In this document: positions 1-7,668 of the stretch, in pieces
How the letters are laid out: each line of letters opens with the position of its first letter
How positions within the stretch are numbered: the first letter of the stretch is position 1
From: Desulfurococcaceae archaeon
Lineage (GTDB): Archaea > Thermoproteota > Thermoprotei_A > Sulfolobales > NBVN01
DNA: 38,862 bases
NCBI GenBank assembly: GCA_020833415.1
Contig: JAJHQJ010000010.1
Span: 1 to 38,862 of the forward strand
Reading direction: 5' to 3'
Position numbers and translations under genes: made by a program
Notes under the pieces: generated by a model
The model's database searches: none
What the model was told of the DNA's origin: nothing
The model's input: only the letters and a program-made list of their open reading frames with translations

Positions 1-346
1 GGTCTAGCACGGCCTCGAACACCCTCAGCTGGTAGCTGAAGGTACCGGGGGTGAAGACCCTATCTAGGCCCACCTCACCCAGGAACCTGACGCCGCCTCC
101 CTCGATGAGCCCCTCCAGCTCCCTAACTAGCCCGACTACGTCGGTACCCCCGCCAATACCCCACGGGTGTACACCGACGGCCGGGACCACCGTGGGGCAC
201 CGCCTAGCTAGCTCAACGGTCCTAGCGCTCGACTGGATATCGTCTGATACGGCCAGCATCGTGTACCTACCGCAGTAGGCTGTCCAGGAGTCGCCGTACT
301 CGTGTAGGTGTATATGCGAGTCGACGTAACCCGCCAGGACCACCAC
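1..346 (-). CDS. TatD-family metal-dependent hydrolase, N-terminal part (runs off left edge)
   Basis: The reading frame enters at the left edge on the minus strand and starts at GTG 346 (or GTG 343), behind a purine-rich AGGCGGTGG. Near the start it reads GYVDSHIHLHEYG, the first metal-binding HxH of the amidohydrolase/TatD fold. It continues with GVHPWGI and GEVGLDR, the second and third conserved blocks of TatD proteins (ordinarily GxHP and GEIGLD). TatD proteins are divalent-metal-dependent nucleases or hydrolases acting in DNA repair or RNA turnover; the true substrate cannot be told from here. Only about 115 residues are in the window, so the C-terminal metal ligands are not visible. The gene has its own TATA box about 65-75 bp upstream of the start. 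Confidence 0.8.
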   Translation of the reverse strand, partial: MVVLAGYVDSHIHLHEYGDSWTAYCGRYTMLAVSDDIQSSARTVELARRCPTVVPAVGVHPWGIGGGTDVVGLVRELEGLIEGGGVRFLGEVGLDRVFTPGTFSYQLRVFEAVLD

Positions 347-408
347 GGCGGCCACCGCCTACCTAGTTACCACTACCGCAGGGCCTGCCAGTGGTGGGTA
401 GAGGACCC

Positions 409-421
409 CGTATATAAGTTA
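409..421 (-). promoter_or_regulatory. TATA box for the TatD-like gene
   Basis: On the minus strand the sequence reads AACTTATATACGG. It is the only strongly AT-rich stretch in the 84-bp gap between the two genes and matches an archaeal TATA element. Transcription would start near 388, giving a leader of about 40 nt that contains short inverted repeats (CCACT/AGTGG and GCAGG/CCTGC at 370-395). Confidence 0.5.
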
Positions 422-430
422 CGCACCCCG

Positions 431-1258
431 CTAGTACGTTATCTCCACCAGTAGGGCTAGGAGGCTGACTACGAGTATCCACGTTAGTGCTACCAGTAGG
501 GACGGGGGCGGCGGTAGGGTAGCTACTAGAGCCGATGCTGTGGCTGAGCCGAGGGCTAGTGCTAGGGCGATCCTCTTGAGGGTTATCCTGGGGTGGCCGC
601 TGCGCGCTAGGACCCTAAGTACCGCGGCGGCTAAGCTACCCCTGTACCTAACGTACTCGGGTAGCCTGTGGTAGACCTTCAGACCGCTATCGGTTAACCT
701 GTAGAAAACCCTCCTACCACCCAACCTACCCGACCTCACCACCCTCTTGAAGAGCCTCGGCTCCTCCTCTACGTAGGGTCTTAGGTAGTCCTCGAGGGTC
801 GCCGGGCTCAGCCTAGTCACCGAGGCCAGCGTACTGAGGGGTAGCTCGTAGCCCCTAGACGACCCCAGGGCCACCAGGACGTCGTAGAGGTAGGAGAACC
901 TGATGATATCCCTGGGCATGTCCTGGACCGCGGCCGCAGGTCCCCCGGTACCCGCCGCCCCCCTACCACCCTCCAAGACCGTTACTAGGGTGCTGAACAC
1001 CCTCCTACCCTTCTCCGTGAGGACCAGCTCCCCCTCGCCCTCGACTAGGCCCTTAGCCCTCATCTTACGCAGCGAGTCCAGGACGGCCTTCCTCCTCTCA
1101 CCCAGGACCTCCACAAGCCTATCCACGGAGCACCTACCTAGGTACCCCACGGTGAGCAGTATCCTAAGCTGTAGCCAGCCTCTGGCGAAGTCTACAACAG
1201 CATCGACCTCCCTAAGAGCTGATACCGAGTTCAGTAGGTCCGGTAGGCCGCTACCCAT
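431..1258 (-). CDS. Membrane-tethered winged-helix regulator, ArnR-like, divergent from the archaellin gene
   Basis: The open frame reaches 1318, but ATG 1258 is preferred because a TATA box lies about 32 bp upstream, giving about 275 residues. The first half has a winged-helix domain (about residues 30-85, LRILLTVGYLGRCSVDRL then LRKMRAKGLVEGEGELVLTE). A Gly/Ala linker follows, then a second helix-turn-helix-like region (about 120-200). The protein ends in two hydrophobic helices (about 227-246 and 252-272). In Sulfolobus, ArnR and ArnR1 have an N-terminal HTH and two C-terminal membrane helices, are encoded beside the arl genes, and activate arlB; topology and position match here. The second HTH region is extra relative to that description. 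The family assignment is inference from architecture and context. Regulation of arlB by this protein is likely but not shown. Confidence 0.6.
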   Translation of the reverse strand: MGSGLPDLLNSVSALREVDAVVDFARGWLQLRILLTVGYLGRCSVDRLVEVLGERRKAVLDSLRKMRAKGLVEGEGELVLTEKGRRVFSTLVTVLEGGRGAAGTGGPAAAVQDMPRDIIRFSYLYDVLVALGSSRGYELPLSTLASVTRLSPATLEDYLRPYVEEEPRLFKRVVRSGRLGGRRVFYRLTDSGLKVYHRLPEYVRYRGSLAAAVLRVLARSGHPRITLKRIALALALGSATASALVATLPPPPSLLVALTWILVVSLLALLVEITY

Positions 1259-1284
1259 AGCCGGCAAGTTAACTACGGTAACGC

Positions 1285-1297
1285 AGTAAATAAGAAC
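1285..1297 (-). promoter_or_regulatory. TATA box for the ArnR-like gene
   Basis: The minus strand reads GTTCTTATTTACT. Its centre lies about 32 nt upstream of ATG 1258, so the transcript would carry only a few untranslated bases. This supports ATG 1258 over the more upstream in-frame ATG at 1318, which would lie before the transcription start. Confidence 0.5.
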
Positions 1298-1407
1298 AGG
1301 AGACCGGCGGCAACCCACCCCCAGCTACCCACCCGTCGACCAGCGGTCGAAACGGACCCCAAATGTTAAGTAGGGCTACCGCGGATCAAAACGTGAGGTG
1401 CGTGCAG

Positions 1408-2058
1408 GTGAGGCCCAAGCTCAGGAGGGCTAGGAGGGGTATAGTAGGTATCGAGGCAGCCATAGTCCTAATAGCGTTCGTGCTAGTGGCAAGCGCCCTA
1501 GCATTCGTAGTACTAAACATGGGCATGTTCACAACGCAGAAGACCAAGGAGGTGATAGCTAGGGCTTACGAGGAGGCGACGAGGGCTATAGACATAGCTG
1601 GGAACGTGGTAGCTAAGACCTCTGATGGTAGTGTAGACCTAGTAGCAATACCCATAAAACTGACGGCGGGCTCTAGAGCAGTAGACCTAAACAAGACGGC
1701 AGTAGCGATAACCGTTATAAACCCGGATGGCTCAGCTCAGCACACGGACAACGGCTACAGGTATATAGATGAAAAGACGTTCTCTAAAATCAAAGACTTC
1801 GGCAGTGATATAACAGGCTTGAATGAGCTGGAGGCTACCTTCGTCTACGTGAGGACCGACGAAGATGCCACTACAGGTGATAACCTACTGGAGCCTGGAG
1901 AGATAGTGCTGCTGGTCTTCAAGGCACCTACTGGCACAGGCCCCTACAGTAGGATCATAGTAGAGATTAAGCCTCCTCAGGGTGCTTCAATAACCGTTGA
2001 GAGGGTAGTGCCGCCTAAGATAGACAGTACCTACGTAGACCTAGACATAGGTGGGTAA
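1408..2058 (+). CDS. arlB: Archaellin (archaellum filament subunit)
   Basis: The precursor has a class III signal peptide: basic residues ending in RRARRG, then the mature sequence IVGIEAAIVLIAFVLVASAL. Cleavage after the Gly by the ArlK/PibD peptidase leaves the conserved hydrophobic helix with Glu at +5 that packs into the filament core. The rest is a beta-rich outer domain of normal archaellin length (about 200 residues). ATG 1363 is open, but GTG 1408 gives an 11-residue leader typical of archaellins and has GAGGTG seven bases upstream; GTG 1393 and 1402 are also possible. Only one archaellin is seen. It is the first gene of the arl cluster and is followed by a perfect palindrome that probably makes its transcript more abundant than those of the downstream genes. 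Confidence 0.9.
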   Translation: MRPKLRRARRGIVGIEAAIVLIAFVLVASALAFVVLNMGMFTTQKTKEVIARAYEEATRAIDIAGNVVAKTSDGSVDLVAIPIKLTAGSRAVDLNKTAVAITVINPDGSAQHTDNGYRYIDEKTFSKIKDFGSDITGLNELEATFVYVRTDEDATTGDNLLEPGEIVLLVFKAPTGTGPYSRIIVEIKPPQGASITVERVVPPKIDSTYVDLDIGG

Positions 2059-2078
2059 GCCCTTATAAGGGCTTACCC
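2053..2078 (+). terminator. Perfect 26-bp palindrome overlapping the arlB stop; terminator/attenuator and possible internal promoter
   Basis: The arms GGGTAAGCCC and GGGCTTACCC are exact reverse complements around a central TTATAA, and the arlB stop codon lies inside the left arm. A stem-loop here could end most transcripts after arlB. The centre CCTTATAAGG also resembles a TATA box about 33 bp before the next start (ATG 2099), so it may double as a promoter for the downstream genes. Partial termination after the archaellin gene is known for Sulfolobus; its operation here is inference. Confidence 0.6.
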
Positions 2079-2098
2079 AACCCTAGTAGGGGTGTGAG

Positions 2099-2998
2099 AT
2101 GAGCCGGGTTTTTTACTCCACTCCCCTCTCCCTAGGTGTGAGTAAGGAGGTTGCGGTAGTCGTCCTAGCCTTCGTAGCTACGGCCGCGACCTACGGCTTC
2201 GTCCTCTACTCGTACACGTCTTTCTTCCGCGCTCAGCCCCCCGCTCAGTTCTCGGCTCACTCAGCCTACCTCCTCTACTACGGTGGCTGTGTGTGGAGGG
2301 TCGACGTACCTATCTCGGTGAGCGGGGGCCCCGTAGACCCGACCCAGGTGGTTATCCAGCTGTCGGTGGGCGGCTACTCCGCGAGCTTGAACGCCTCCAC
2401 GACTAGGTTCTCCGCTGGTGGTAGGGTCTTCTACGGCTCTGTAGCTGGGTTACTGACCTCGGGGAGGGTCGTGGCCGTAGTTTACGGAGGTGGGGAGGGG
2501 GTCCCCCTAGACCTCTTCGTGTTCGTAGACCCTCTGGGTAGGCTTAACGTAGTCGTAGACGACGACTCGGATGGGGTTATGGATGACTCCACCCTCCTGA
2601 GGTTCTCCCAGGGGGTCGGTGCCCAGGTCCCCCTGGACCTGGGGTCGGAGGTGGTGCTAACCGCTACTAAGGGCGAGGTACTACCCCTAGAGTACCTAAC
2701 GGTCCTGGCGTCCGCCTCGAAGCCCGGTGCCTCGGTCGAGGTAGTTGGTGGGGGTCTACGCTACCTCATCCCGGTTCCAGAGCTCCTCACCAGCCTGAGG
2801 ACCCCTACCCTGGTGGTGAGCGCGGTCGAGGGTTCCGCAGGTCTCTACGCCTCGGTTATTATCCCGAGGTGCGTTGTCCCGGAGGGCTCTAGGCTGGGGA
2901 TCAGGGTAGCGGTAGCCTCAAGCACCGTAGCCGAGGCTACCGTAGCGGTACCCAGCGTGGGGGGCGTGACCGGGGCCGTAGTGGTGCCGCTAAGGTGA
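2099..2998 (+). CDS. Membrane-anchored archaellum-cluster protein with an EF-hand-like calcium loop
   Basis: I do not recognise the family. The 299-residue protein has one N-terminal hydrophobic helix (about 16-38, VAVVVLAFVATAATYGFVLY) preceded by LGVSKE, which vaguely resembles a class III pilin/archaellin leader (Gly, then Glu four residues on). The remainder is a Ser/Gly/Val-rich beta-type extracellular domain. Near residue 155 the sequence DDDSDGVMDD fits the DxDxDGxxDD calcium-binding loop of dockerin/EF-hand-like sites. ATG 2099 follows GGGGTGTGAG. The next gene overlaps its stop by 4 nt, so it is translated together with the archaellum genes. A minor archaellin, cap or anchor component is possible but unproven. 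Confidence 0.65.
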   Translation: MSRVFYSTPLSLGVSKEVAVVVLAFVATAATYGFVLYSYTSFFRAQPPAQFSAHSAYLLYYGGCVWRVDVPISVSGGPVDPTQVVIQLSVGGYSASLNASTTRFSAGGRVFYGSVAGLLTSGRVVAVVYGGGEGVPLDLFVFVDPLGRLNVVVDDDSDGVMDDSTLLRFSQGVGAQVPLDLGSEVVLTATKGEVLPLEYLTVLASASKPGASVEVVGGGLRYLIPVPELLTSLRTPTLVVSAVEGSAGLYASVIIPRCVVPEGSRLGIRVAVASSTVAEATVAVPSVGGVTGAVVVPLR

Positions 2999-3222
2999 GC
3001 ACTACGTCCAAGAGGTTCAGAACCGTTGTGGTACTCTACACAGTCCTCGGGGCAACCCTATCCGCCGTCGGCGCCCTAACCGCGTGGCTATCCAACGCCG
3101 GGGCGGTACCATCGCTCACCAACCCGGTCGCCAGGGTCGCGGTAATAGCGCTAGGCCTCGCACTCCTGGCAATCGGTACGCACATAGCCATAGCCGGTCT
3201 AGCTAGCTTAAGGAGTAAGTAG
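2995..3222 (+). CDS. Small two-helix membrane protein of the archaellum cluster
   Basis: The gene encodes a 75-residue protein of unknown function. GTG 2995 overlaps the preceding stop (GTGA), which suggests translational coupling. It has two predicted membrane helices (about residues 10-31 and 46-70) with a short loop, a basic N-terminus (SKRFR) and a basic C-terminus (SLRSK), so both ends are probably cytoplasmic. No catalytic motif is visible. Its place between the calcium-loop protein and the ArlD/E-like gene suggests a role in the archaellum basal body or its anchoring, by context only. Confidence 0.6.
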   Translation: MSTTSKRFRTVVVLYTVLGATLSAVGALTAWLSNAGAVPSLTNPVARVAVIALGLALLAIGTHIAIAGLASLRSK

Positions 3223-3388
3223 CTGGCCACCAACGACACGACCCCGGCGGACTGCAGGACCTAGGCGGGCTATTATGGCTCTAGCCCTACCATCAATTCG
3301 GGTCCCCAATACTACTACGCCCAACGACCTGCGCCCTCTCCGACGCTGGGCGCGGGGACTGCAAACTCCTATACTAGGTTTAGAAAGC

Positions 3389-3400
3389 GTTATTAAATAG
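3389..3400 (+). promoter_or_regulatory. TATA box ahead of the ArlD/E-like gene
   Basis: GTTATTAAATAG is the best TATA-like element in the 188-bp gap 3223-3410, which otherwise shows no gene. It is preceded by AGAAAGC, a possible BRE. It would start transcription near 3421, which is after ATG 3411. A weaker element, GTTTAGAAAG at 3379-3388, would instead place the start next to that ATG. This indicates a second transcription unit for the motor and secretion genes, separate from arlB. Confidence 0.4.
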
Positions 3401-3410
3401 CTCCTACTAT

Positions 3411-4182
3411 ATGTTTAGAAGGGGGGTGCGACTTACTGAGGTGGTCCTGCGACTGCCCGCTGTGTCGAGCGCTGGTCCACCCCGTACTACGTAGGCTAGC
3501 AGCTACAGCAGAGGTCCGCGAGCGGGTCGCCCCGGAGGTAGTTGAGGAGCCGCCGGCCTCGGAGCCACCCCGAACGCCCTACGAGGTCTTAAACCCCCCG
3601 GTAGCCCCGCAACCCTCCCCGCCTCCGGTGGAGAGGGGGGTAGAGGGGGGACCCCTTGAGGTTAGACTACCGGAGGAGTTCGTTGAGAAGTTTGAGAGTC
3701 TTGAGAGGGAGGTGAGTACCCTACATAGGGAGCTCAACGCCCTCCGCGATAGCCTGACGACCCTGGCGGTAGAGCTTAGGGAGGCTGTGGCGGAGCTGGG
3801 TAACCCGTTCAACGTACTGAGGGGCCCCACCAACGGTGGCGAGCATAAGGACGGGGGTGGGAGCGGGAGAGGCTCGAGGAGGCTCCAGCCAACTACGTTC
3901 CTAAGCATCCTGAAGGTCCTCTACAGCATGCTCGAGGAGGTTGGTAAGGAGCAGGCGCTGCTGCTGGTTAGGGGGTACGTAGATGCCGGGGTAGTGGATA
4001 GGGAGGTGGGGGAGGCCCTGGCTAAGATGGTCGAGCTAGCTGATGCTATGAGGAGGAGCGGGCTCTCTGTAGAGAAGCAACTCCCCTACACCTACGCCAT
4101 ACTCAAAGCCCTTAACGTGGGCGACCGGGACCTCGACGATTACGTACTGAGGGAACTACTCAAGCGTGGGAGACTTGGGTAG
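3411..4182 (+). CDS. ArlD/E-like archaellum signalling protein (coiled coil + C-terminal ArlCE-type domain); start region frameshifted
   Basis: A canonical frame starts at GTG 3628 (184 residues), but the frame is open back to 3397 and reads protein-like text with a CDCPLC cysteine cluster and a Pro/Glu-rich linker. No ATG, GTG or TTG occurs in that part. ATG 3411 joins it if one G of the run 3421-3426 is skipped, giving about 256 residues. A coiled coil follows (about 3661-3800, heptads of L and V). The C-terminal domain (3898-4180) contains KVLYSMLEEVGKEQ and YVDAGVV, closely like the ArlD/ArlE domain of euryarchaea (LLERVG...YYVDIGWIS). ArlC/D/E proteins link the ArlH/ArlI motor to chemotaxis adaptors such as CheF; crenarchaea usually carry ArlX here instead. 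The next gene starts inside its last codons. Confidence 0.65.
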
Positions 4183-4666
4183 GGGGGTCTCCAACGTAGT
4201 AGCTGAGGCCCTACTGCTGGTCGTTGGGGTATCCCTAGCTGCAGCCCTACTGTCGGCAGTGGTCTCCAGGGTATCCATCGTTCAGAGTAGGTTCTCGAAC
4301 GTTGTCTCGGAGCTAGCCCAGTCGGTGGTTGAGAGGCTCGCGTACGTCTACGCTACGTACAGTCCCTCCGAGGGCGCGTTCGTGGTGTACCTAAAGAACG
4401 TAGGTAGCTACCCGATCTACCAGCTCAACGCATCCACAGTTCTCTTCGGTGGTGCGGAAGGCCTGCAGTACCTACCCTACTGCAGTAGCCAGAGGGTCGG
4501 CTGCTGGAGGGTGGTGGAGCTCGGGGTAGTCAACAACACCCTAGACCCCGCTGAGACCGTAGCCGTATACGTGTACAACTCGACCAGCGTAACCCCGCCG
4601 TACCGCTTCAAGCTGGTGACCGCCAGGGGGACGGCGGTCGAGGCTACGTTCACCGTCTACTGGTAG
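4166..4666 (+). CDS. arlG: Archaellum stator/periplasmic protein ArlG
   Basis: The 166-residue product starts at GTG 4166, overlapping the previous gene by 17 nt; TTG 4175 is an alternative. It has a short basic N-terminus and one membrane helix (about 12-33, VVAEALLLVVGVSLAAALLSAVV) with a pilin-like RG|VSNVVAE start. The rest is a beta-sandwich-type outer domain with Cys pairs (YCSSQRVGC). In archaella, ArlG forms a filament capped by ArlF outside the membrane and together they act as stator against the S-layer. The assignment rests on the single-helix architecture, length and its place just before arlF-arlH-arlI-arlJ. ArlF and ArlG are weakly conserved, so which is which is less certain than that both are stator proteins. 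Confidence 0.75.
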   Translation: MGDLGRGVSNVVAEALLLVVGVSLAAALLSAVVSRVSIVQSRFSNVVSELAQSVVERLAYVYATYSPSEGAFVVYLKNVGSYPIYQLNASTVLFGGAEGLQYLPYCSSQRVGCWRVVELGVVNNTLDPAETVAVYVYNSTSVTPPYRFKLVTARGTAVEATFTVYW

Positions 4667-4674
4667 GTGGCGCC

Positions 4675-5181
4675 ATGTCAACCTCGGTAGTAGCCTCCGC
4701 AGCGGTCATGGGTTTAGCGATGGTGATCCTACTCGCCGTGCTGGCCAACTTCGTGGTTACCTACGTAGCCACGGCGGGTAGGTTGCTGGAGCTCTCGAGG
4801 TACTACAGGAGGCCTACGCTACTAATCGGCGGAGCCCGCGTTGTGGGCGGGGGCCGCGTGGTCTTCAACGTAACGAACCAGGGTCCGGAGTCCGTAATCG
4901 TAGACTCCTCGACCACCCTCCTACTCGACTACCAAGCTGGAGACGGCTCGGGGCGTGTTACTGAGCTACTCAGCTACGGTACATCCTGGTACGTAGAGGC
5001 CCTAGTAGTCGGGGGCTCGACCTACCCCGTAGCTCCCGGGGCCGCCGTAGAGGTGAAGCCCGGGGCCACGGCCCGCGTTGTTGCTACAGTAGGTGGTGGT
5101 ATAGCCCCGGGTAGTACTGTGATCCTAGTACTAGTAGATAGGTGGGGCTCGAGGGTTGAGTATGTCTTCGCAGCTACCTAG
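4675..5181 (+). CDS. arlF: Archaellum stator protein ArlF
   Basis: ATG 4675 begins MSTSVVASAAVMG, like the N-terminus of ArlF proteins (MGFSVSASAAII). One membrane helix spans about 5-34. The outer domain (about 50-168) is a Val/Gly-rich beta fold with the pattern VVFNVTNQGPESVIVD, typical of ArlF (a beta sandwich that binds the S-layer). It follows arlG by 8 bp and overlaps the start of arlH by about 20 bp, so it is translated with them. With ArlG it is expected to tether the motor to the cell envelope. Confidence 0.8.
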   Translation: MSTSVVASAAVMGLAMVILLAVLANFVVTYVATAGRLLELSRYYRRPTLLIGGARVVGGGRVVFNVTNQGPESVIVDSSTTLLLDYQAGDGSGRVTELLSYGTSWYVEALVVGGSTYPVAPGAAVEVKPGATARVVATVGGGIAPGSTVILVLVDRWGSRVEYVFAAT

Positions 5182-5884
5182 ACTAACGACGGTGAGCACT
5201 GGTAACGAGGAGCTGGACATGAGGCTAGGAGGGGGTATCCCCCACCCGTCCCTAGTACTCATGGAGGGTGACAACGGTACCGGGAAGACGGCCCTATGCG
5301 CCCAGTTCACCAAGGGGTACCTCATGGATGGGATGAGGGTGGTCTACGTAACTACCGAGAACACCGTTAGGCACTTCCTAGAGCAGGCGCGTAACATAAG
5401 TATAGACCTAACGGACTACTTCCTAAAGGGTCAGCTAACGGTCCTATCGTCCAACATCCGGGGGGCTAGGTGGGATAGGGATAGGGCTAGGGCGGCCGCC
5501 GAAGCCCTCATAAAGTTCGCCGAGTCCGGTGTAGCCAGGTACAGCGCCCTCATCATAGACTCCATGAGCCAGATCCTCCACTACCTCGGGGATGGGGAGA
5601 TCCACACCCTACTAACCAGCCTGAGGGGCGTGGTTAGGAGGGGTACTACCGTGATAGTCACCCTACACCCAGGGGTGGTCGGGGAGAGCGTGGTGAGGGA
5701 GTTCGCAGCAGCCTCCGACGTCTACATGAGGCTGACCCTCGGTGAGATCGGGGGTAGGCTGGTGAAGGTGATCAACGTAGTTAAGATACGGGGGGCCCCA
5801 ACCCTAGCTGAGACGAGCATAGCGTTCGACGTAGACCCGGCCTTCGGTATCAAGGTAGTCCCACTAGCCCTAGCTAAGGTATGA
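5162..5884 (+). CDS. arlH: Archaellum motor ATP-binding protein ArlH (KaiC/RecA-like)
   Basis: The gene encodes a RecA-fold regulatory ATPase of the archaellum motor, which binds ArlI and ArlJ on the cytoplasmic side. Walker A is GDNGTGKTA near residue 36, and Walker B is ALIIDSMS near residue 129. VYVTTENT lies between them, at the position of the conserved KaiC-family segment. About 240 residues is normal for ArlH. ATG 5162 is chosen; TTG 5156 is in frame two codons upstream. The start lies inside arlF. The usual ArlI gene follows after 20 bp. Confidence 0.92.
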   Translation: MSSQLPRLTTVSTGNEELDMRLGGGIPHPSLVLMEGDNGTGKTALCAQFTKGYLMDGMRVVYVTTENTVRHFLEQARNISIDLTDYFLKGQLTVLSSNIRGARWDRDRARAAAEALIKFAESGVARYSALIIDSMSQILHYLGDGEIHTLLTSLRGVVRRGTTVIVTLHPGVVGESVVREFAAASDVYMRLTLGEIGGRLVKVINVVKIRGAPTLAETSIAFDVDPAFGIKVVPLALAKV

Positions 5885-5904
5885 GGTGGGAGTAGCTGGC
5901 CCAG

Positions 5905-7659
5905 GTGAAGCGGTACCAGGTAGCGGCTCGGGGTGCTACCGACCTCTCCACATACCTCAGGAGGTACCCGTACCTAGCTAGGTACATCCAGCAGGTAGCT
6001 ACCGAGGTCGGGGTACCCCAGTTCCTCGGGCAGGACGTGCCGGGCGACCTGAAGAAGGCGGTCAAGGTCAACGTGGTGTACACAGTCGACGACGGGGTCT
6101 TCATACACGTCTACACGCCTCCACGCGGTACCGAGTCGGGCTACAGGAAGTACGTTGTGGTGGAGCCGCCGAAGCCTCCACCTGAGCTGCTGAGGGCTGT
6201 AGAGGAGAAGCTAGCGGCCGTACTCACGGAGAGGGACGCCGCCTCTAGCCTTACCGAGAGGAGGGAGGTGCTGATGAGGGCTCTTGGGAGGGTGATCGAG
6301 GTTGTAGATACCCCGGTGAACTACAGGGACTTACTGAGTGGGGGACTGGGTAAGCTCAGGAGGATCCCGGTGTACTCCGCGGACTACCAGAACCTACTGT
6401 ACCACTTGGTGAGGGATAAGGCCGGTCTAGGGGTTCTAGAGCCCCTACTTAAGGATAGGTACATAGAGGACATCTACTGCAACGGGGTCGGCTACGTCTT
6501 CATAGTCCACAAGGTCTTCGGACCCCTCGAGACGAGCCTACACTTCAGTACCCAGGAGGAGCTCGACAGGTTCATCATAGAGCTGAGTGAGAGAGTCGGT
6601 AAGCCGGTGAGCCACGCGAGACCCATAGTCGACGCGACCCTACCGGACGGTAGTAGGATAAACATAGTCTTCGGTAGCGACGTCAGCCTGAGGGGGAGTA
6701 GCTTCACCATCAGGAAGTTCAGCAAGATCCCCATGAGCGTGACCGAGCTGATAAGCCTTGGGACCATGGATGAGTACGTGGCTGCCTACCTGTGGATACT
6801 CCTCCTAGAGGGGATGAGCGGGTTCATAAGCGGTGAGACGGCGTCGGGGAAGACCACCACCCTCAACGCCATAACGGCGTTCATAAGACCTACGGCTAAG
6901 ATAGTCTCGATCGAGGACACGGCCGAGATCCAGCTACCCCACGAGAACTGGCTGCGCGAGCTTACCCGGGACACGGGCAGCGTTGAGACCAGCGTCACCA
7001 TGTTCGACCTCCTCAAGGCAGCTCTGAGGCAGAGACCTAACTACATAATAGTCGGTGAGATCAGGGGGGCCGAGGGTAACGTAGCCTTCCAAGCCATGCA
7101 GACGGGTCACCCAGTTCTATCCACATTCCACGCCGCAAGTGTTGAGAGGCTCGTCCAGAGGCTGACGTCGCCACCGATAAACGTACCCATAACACACATA
7201 GACAACCTGAACTTCGTGGTAATCCAGAGCGCTGTGTACAGGGAGGGTGTGCTCATGAGAAGGGTGATAAGCGTGAACGAGATAGTGGGCTACGACCCTA
7301 AGGCTAAGTCGGTGATCTACATACCTATATACACGTGGGACCCGGCTAGGGATAGGTTCACGTTTAGAGGTAGGGGTACGAGCTACCTACTCGAGGAGAA
7401 GATAGCCGTAGCCAGGGGCATACCTAGGAGGGAGATGGGGCTCATATACGATGAGCTCAATCTGAGAGCTAAGATACTTAAGAGCCTAGTCGAGAGGAGG
7501 GTCTTCAACTACTACGACCTGTTCAGAGTCATAGCGAGGGTCTACAGCATGGTTGACGCGAAGGCCAAGGCCTCGCCCAAGGAGGAGACCCCCTACGCCA
7601 TAATTAAGGCCCTCGAGGAGGCCCTCGCCAGGATACGCCGGGGCGAGCTGGTAAAGTAG
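5905..7659 (+). CDS. arlI: Archaellum assembly and rotation ATPase ArlI
   Basis: The product is a type II/IV secretion superfamily hexameric ATPase that powers both filament assembly and rotation. The N-terminal domain (about 1-230) is followed by the RecA-like core: Walker A GETASGKTTT near residue 310, Asp box SIEDTAEIQLP near 335, Walker B IIVGEIRGAEG near 380, and His box HPVLSTFHA near 401. The length of 584 residues is at the upper end for ArlI. The start is GTG 5905, giving MKRYQV, with GAGGTGGG about 14 bp upstream. It is followed by arlJ after 9 bp, the conserved HIJ order. Confidence 0.95.
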   Translation: MKRYQVAARGATDLSTYLRRYPYLARYIQQVATEVGVPQFLGQDVPGDLKKAVKVNVVYTVDDGVFIHVYTPPRGTESGYRKYVVVEPPKPPPELLRAVEEKLAAVLTERDAASSLTERREVLMRALGRVIEVVDTPVNYRDLLSGGLGKLRRIPVYSADYQNLLYHLVRDKAGLGVLEPLLKDRYIEDIYCNGVGYVFIVHKVFGPLETSLHFSTQEELDRFIIELSERVGKPVSHARPIVDATLPDGSRINIVFGSDVSLRGSSFTIRKFSKIPMSVTELISLGTMDEYVAAYLWILLLEGMSGFISGETASGKTTTLNAITAFIRPTAKIVSIEDTAEIQLPHENWLRELTRDTGSVETSVTMFDLLKAALRQRPNYIIVGEIRGAEGNVAFQAMQTGHPVLSTFHAASVERLVQRLTSPPINVPITHIDNLNFVVIQSAVYREGVLMRRVISVNEIVGYDPKAKSVIYIPIYTWDPARDRFTFRGRGTSYLLEEKIAVARGIPRREMGLIYDELNLRAKILKSLVERRVFNYYDLFRVIARVYSMVDAKAKASPKEETPYAIIKALEEALARIRRGELVK

Positions 7660-7668
7660 CCCGACCCA

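Noticed and set aside
1363-1407. ATG 1363 as the archaellin start
   Set aside because: It would add 15 residues before an already complete class III signal peptide; GTG 1408 has a good ribosome site and the usual leader length.
3223-3388. Possible small gene in the gap before the ArlD/E-like gene
   Set aside because: No frame gives a convincing protein or a ribosome site; only promoter-like sequence is seen at its right end.
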